This document shows positions 14,094 through 15,827 of a stretch of DNA of 15,827 bases, piece by piece. This stretch comes from Desulfobacterales bacterium (GTDB lineage Bacteria > Desulfobacterota > Desulfobacteria > Desulfobacterales > UBA5852). Position 1 is the first letter of the stretch; every line of letters starts with the position of its first letter. Position numbers and translations under genes: made by a program. The stretch covers positions 1 to 15,827 of the forward strand of contig JASJBQ010000104.1 in the NCBI GenBank assembly GCA_030066455.1, read 5' to 3'. The notes beneath the pieces were generated by a model that saw only the letters and a list, made by a program, of their open reading frames with translations, did no database searches and had not been told where the DNA came from.

Positions 14094-15292
14094 ATAGATT
14101 CTCCTTGCAGATCGGCACAGGCCTGCCGCCAGTCATCGACTTGGCGGTGGACGCCGATCGTTTGCAGATAGTCATCCTCGCCTTGGATGCCAGTGGTGCC
14201 ATGGCGGCTTTCATGTTCGAACCGGTCGGCCAGATGGACGGCGGCCACGGGACCAAATTCCCCAACCTGACTCTGGGTCGGGCTGTGATGAAAGGCGATC
14301 GCCGCCAGCAGCGTCGTTTCAAGCCCCCACAATCCCATGAGATAGGCCCCGATCTCTGCATGCGAGGCCCCGAAAAGGGCCTGTTCGCGCTCCCATAGCG
14401 GTCGCGTGTCCTCGCTCGGGGCTTCGAGGGCTTCCCGGTAAATCTCACTGAAATTCACGGCCAGGATGAGCTTGCCGACGTCGTGCAACATCCCCGCCAT
14501 AAAAGCGGCGTTGACCGCATCCCGCGGCTGCTCCGCGGTCCGCATGATCTGCTTGGCGTAACCGCCCGCGGCCAGGCTGTGATCCCAGAGACCGTCAAAG
14601 TCCAGGCCGGAGAGTTTCTCCTTGTTGAACGCGGAGAAAACGTTGACCGCAAGCACCAGGGATTGGATGGCGTCCAGTCCCAGCAGGACCACCGCATCTC
14701 GAATATCCGTCACGCGGCGGCACAGGCCGAAGAAGGCGGAGTTGACCATCTGCAGAATCTTGGCGCTCATGCCCAGATCGCGGGCGATGAGATCCGCCAC
14801 TTTCTGAATCGATGCTTCGGGCCCCTGGACCGCCGCCGTCACCTCCATGCAGATGGACGGCATACTGGGCAGGGCGTCGATCCGGGCCACAACTTTCTTG
14901 AGGCCCGCATGCGCAAGGATCCGGTTGAGGGCGAAGGTCCTGGCCAGGGCGTCCTTGAGAACGGCAGCCTCGCAAGGTTTGGAAAGATGCTGATGGGCCA
15001 GACGCACCGATTTGAGCGTCATTTCGCGGTCGAGCTGTCCGCTGAGGATGATGCGCACCACGTGGGGGTGATCCTGCTTGACGATTTCCAACAGCTGGGC
15101 GCCGTCCATCTCCGGCATGCGCATGTCCGAGATCACCACGTCAAAGGACTCCCGCTGCATGACCTCCAGGGCTTCGCGGCCGTCGGCCACAAACGTCATC
15201 GCCCATTCCTTGCGCATACCGCGCAGCGAACGCTGCAAACCCTTGAGCACCATCGGCTCGTCATCTACGAACAGCAGGCGCTTTCTACCCAT
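14090..15292 (-). CDS. response regulator with HDOD output domain
   Basis: A 400-residue cytoplasmic protein. The receiver (residues 3-122) has D10-D11, phospho-acceptor D56 in ISDMRMPEMDG, S84 and K105 (LSKPC). The HDOD domain spans about 132-340, with LPSMPSICMEV, MSAKILQMVNSAFFG and DIRDAVVLLG typical of the family. Unlike many HDOD proteins it keeps an HD pair, H270-D271, in GMLHDVGKL, plus downstream histidines H311 and H335-H336. HDOD proteins are relatives of HD-GYP phosphodiesterases, usually thought to be non-catalytic and to act by protein contacts; retained residues make catalysis possible but unproven. The start at 15292 overlaps the kinase stop by eight bases; the frame extends to 15349 but the receiver begins directly at 15292. 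It is second in a kinase-HDOD-PP2C operon. Confidence 0.93.
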   Translation of the reverse strand: MGRKRLLFVDDEPMVLKGLQRSLRGMRKEWAMTFVADGREALEVMQRESFDVVISDMRMPEMDGAQLLEIVKQDHPHVVRIILSGQLDREMTLKSVRLAHQHLSKPCEAAVLKDALARTFALNRILAHAGLKKVVARIDALPSMPSICMEVTAAVQGPEASIQKVADLIARDLGMSAKILQMVNSAFFGLCRRVTDIRDAVVLLGLDAIQSLVLAVNVFSAFNKEKLSGLDFDGLWDHSLAAGGYAKQIMRTAEQPRDAVNAAFMAGMLHDVGKLILAVNFSEIYREALEAPSEDTRPLWEREQALFGASHAEIGAYLMGLWGLETTLLAAIAFHHSPTQSQVGEFGPVAAVHLADRFEHESRHGTTGIQGEDDYLQTIGVHRQVDDWRQACADLQGESI

Positions 15293-15827
15293 GGTCGCCC
15301 GTCTCCTCCCGCGGCAGGCGCAGGATAAAAGTGGTGCCGCAGCCTTCAAGGCTCTCGAACGTCAGCTGGCCGCCCAGTTGCTCGACGATCACGGCATGCG
15401 CCAGCGCCAGCCCCTGCCCCGATCCGCGCCCCTCTTCCTTGGTGGTGAAGAACAAATCGAAGACCTTGTGGCGGATAGCCTCCGGGATTCCCGTCCCCGT
15501 ATCCGCAATGCGGATTTCCGCCCATCCGGTGCAGGCACGGGTCGAGATATGAATCCGCCCTTTCGCTTCACCACCGGCCTTGGCGGCATCGGCAATCGCA
15601 TGGGCGGCGTTGGTGATGAGGTTGAGGATGACCTGGTTGAATTCACCCCGCAGGCAGGGCACCGGGGGAAGCCCGGGGTCGAAGGCGGTGGTCAGCTCGG
15701 CCCAGTACTTCCATTCATTGCGCGTGATGACGATCGTGCTTTCGATGGCCTCATTGAGGTCCACGGGCGATTTTTCTTCACCGCCGGGATGGGCAAAGAG
15801 CTTCATCGAGCGCACGATCTTGGAAAT
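15285..15827 (-). CDS. sensor histidine kinase, C-terminal part (partial)
   Basis: The gene runs off the window end; 180 residues remain. The frame is open through 15827 (residues ISKIVRSMK), so the GTG at 15815 is not the true start. What is seen is the end of the dimerisation helix, followed by a HATPase_c domain: the N box (GEFNQVILNLITNAAHAI), G1 box (DTGTGIP), F box (FDLFFTTKEEG) and G2 box (GSGQGLALAHAV), then the C-terminal strand TTFILRLPRE. This is the ATP-binding half of a histidine kinase. Sensor domains lie outside the window. The stop at 15285 overlaps the HDOD gene start by eight bases, so the kinase is the natural donor for the receivers of both downstream regulators. Confidence 0.95.
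   Translation of the reverse strand: MSKIVRSMKLFAHPGGEEKSPVDLNEAIESTIVITRNEWKYWAELTTAFDPGLPPVPCLRGEFNQVILNLITNAAHAIADAAKAGGEAKGRIHISTRACTGWAEIRIADTGTGIPEAIRHKVFDLFFTTKEEGRGSGQGLALAHAVIVEQLGGQLTFESLEGCGTTFILRLPREETGDHG

Noticed and set aside
13290..14171. Plus-strand open frame of 293 codons opposite the receiver-PP2C gene
   Set aside because: The minus strand has full receiver and phosphatase motifs; the plus frame is an antisense shadow.

Overview
The window reads as chromosomal DNA of a GC-rich anaerobic Desulfobacterota-type bacterium, probably a relative of Desulfosarcina or Desulfococcus. The basis is the multiheme cytochrome c, the many response regulators with HDOD, GGDEF or PP2C outputs, the high G+C with GC-rich third codon positions, and an intergenic CTGACAC-type repeat that I associate with such genomes. 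The taxonomic call is inference; no rRNA or other marker gene is present.

Left part (1-3768, plus strand): a membrane-anchored coiled-coil protein with strict 15-residue repeats (90-1298), a GAF-PP2C (SpoIIE/RsbU-like) phosphatase (1422-2840), and, 13 bases later, a CitE/malyl-CoA-lyase-type aldolase (2854-3768). Centre-left (3769-6633): a single-gene unit encoding an exported, C-terminally anchored cytochrome c with eleven CXXCH sites plus one CX5CH site. It has a strong Shine-Dalgarno, a possible promoter, an 11-bp tandem repeat upstream and a textbook terminator downstream. From 6634 to about 7500 there is an 870-base stretch without a convincing gene, full of small inverted repeats, a CTGACAC tandem repeat and decayed-looking coding fragments.

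Centre (7504-11923): a small four-helix membrane protein whose 3' end may be frameshifted; a minus-strand receiver-GGDEF diguanylate cyclase; a divergent class V aminotransferase; a 52-residue YqaE/Pmp3-type membrane peptide with its own good promoter; and a minus-strand protein combining a possible PH-like region, a zinc ribbon and a TM2-like tail. A 450-base divergent intergenic region follows, with nested inverted repeats and an AT-rich 28-bp palindrome, then an unrecognised 171-residue protein.

Right part (12945-15827, minus strand): a tightly overlapping operon, histidine kinase (cut by the window end), receiver-HDOD, receiver-PP2C. One kinase probably feeds two response regulators with different outputs. 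Together with the GAF-PP2C and the GGDEF protein, the window holds four signalling output proteins. No STAS antagonist or anti-sigma kinase, the usual target of such phosphatases, is visible.

The strongest candidates for something new are the cytochrome with its odd first heme site, the 15-residue-repeat coiled-coil protein, and the kinase/HDOD/PP2C module. I see no CRISPR array, tRNA, rRNA, integrase, transposase or recognisable defence system.
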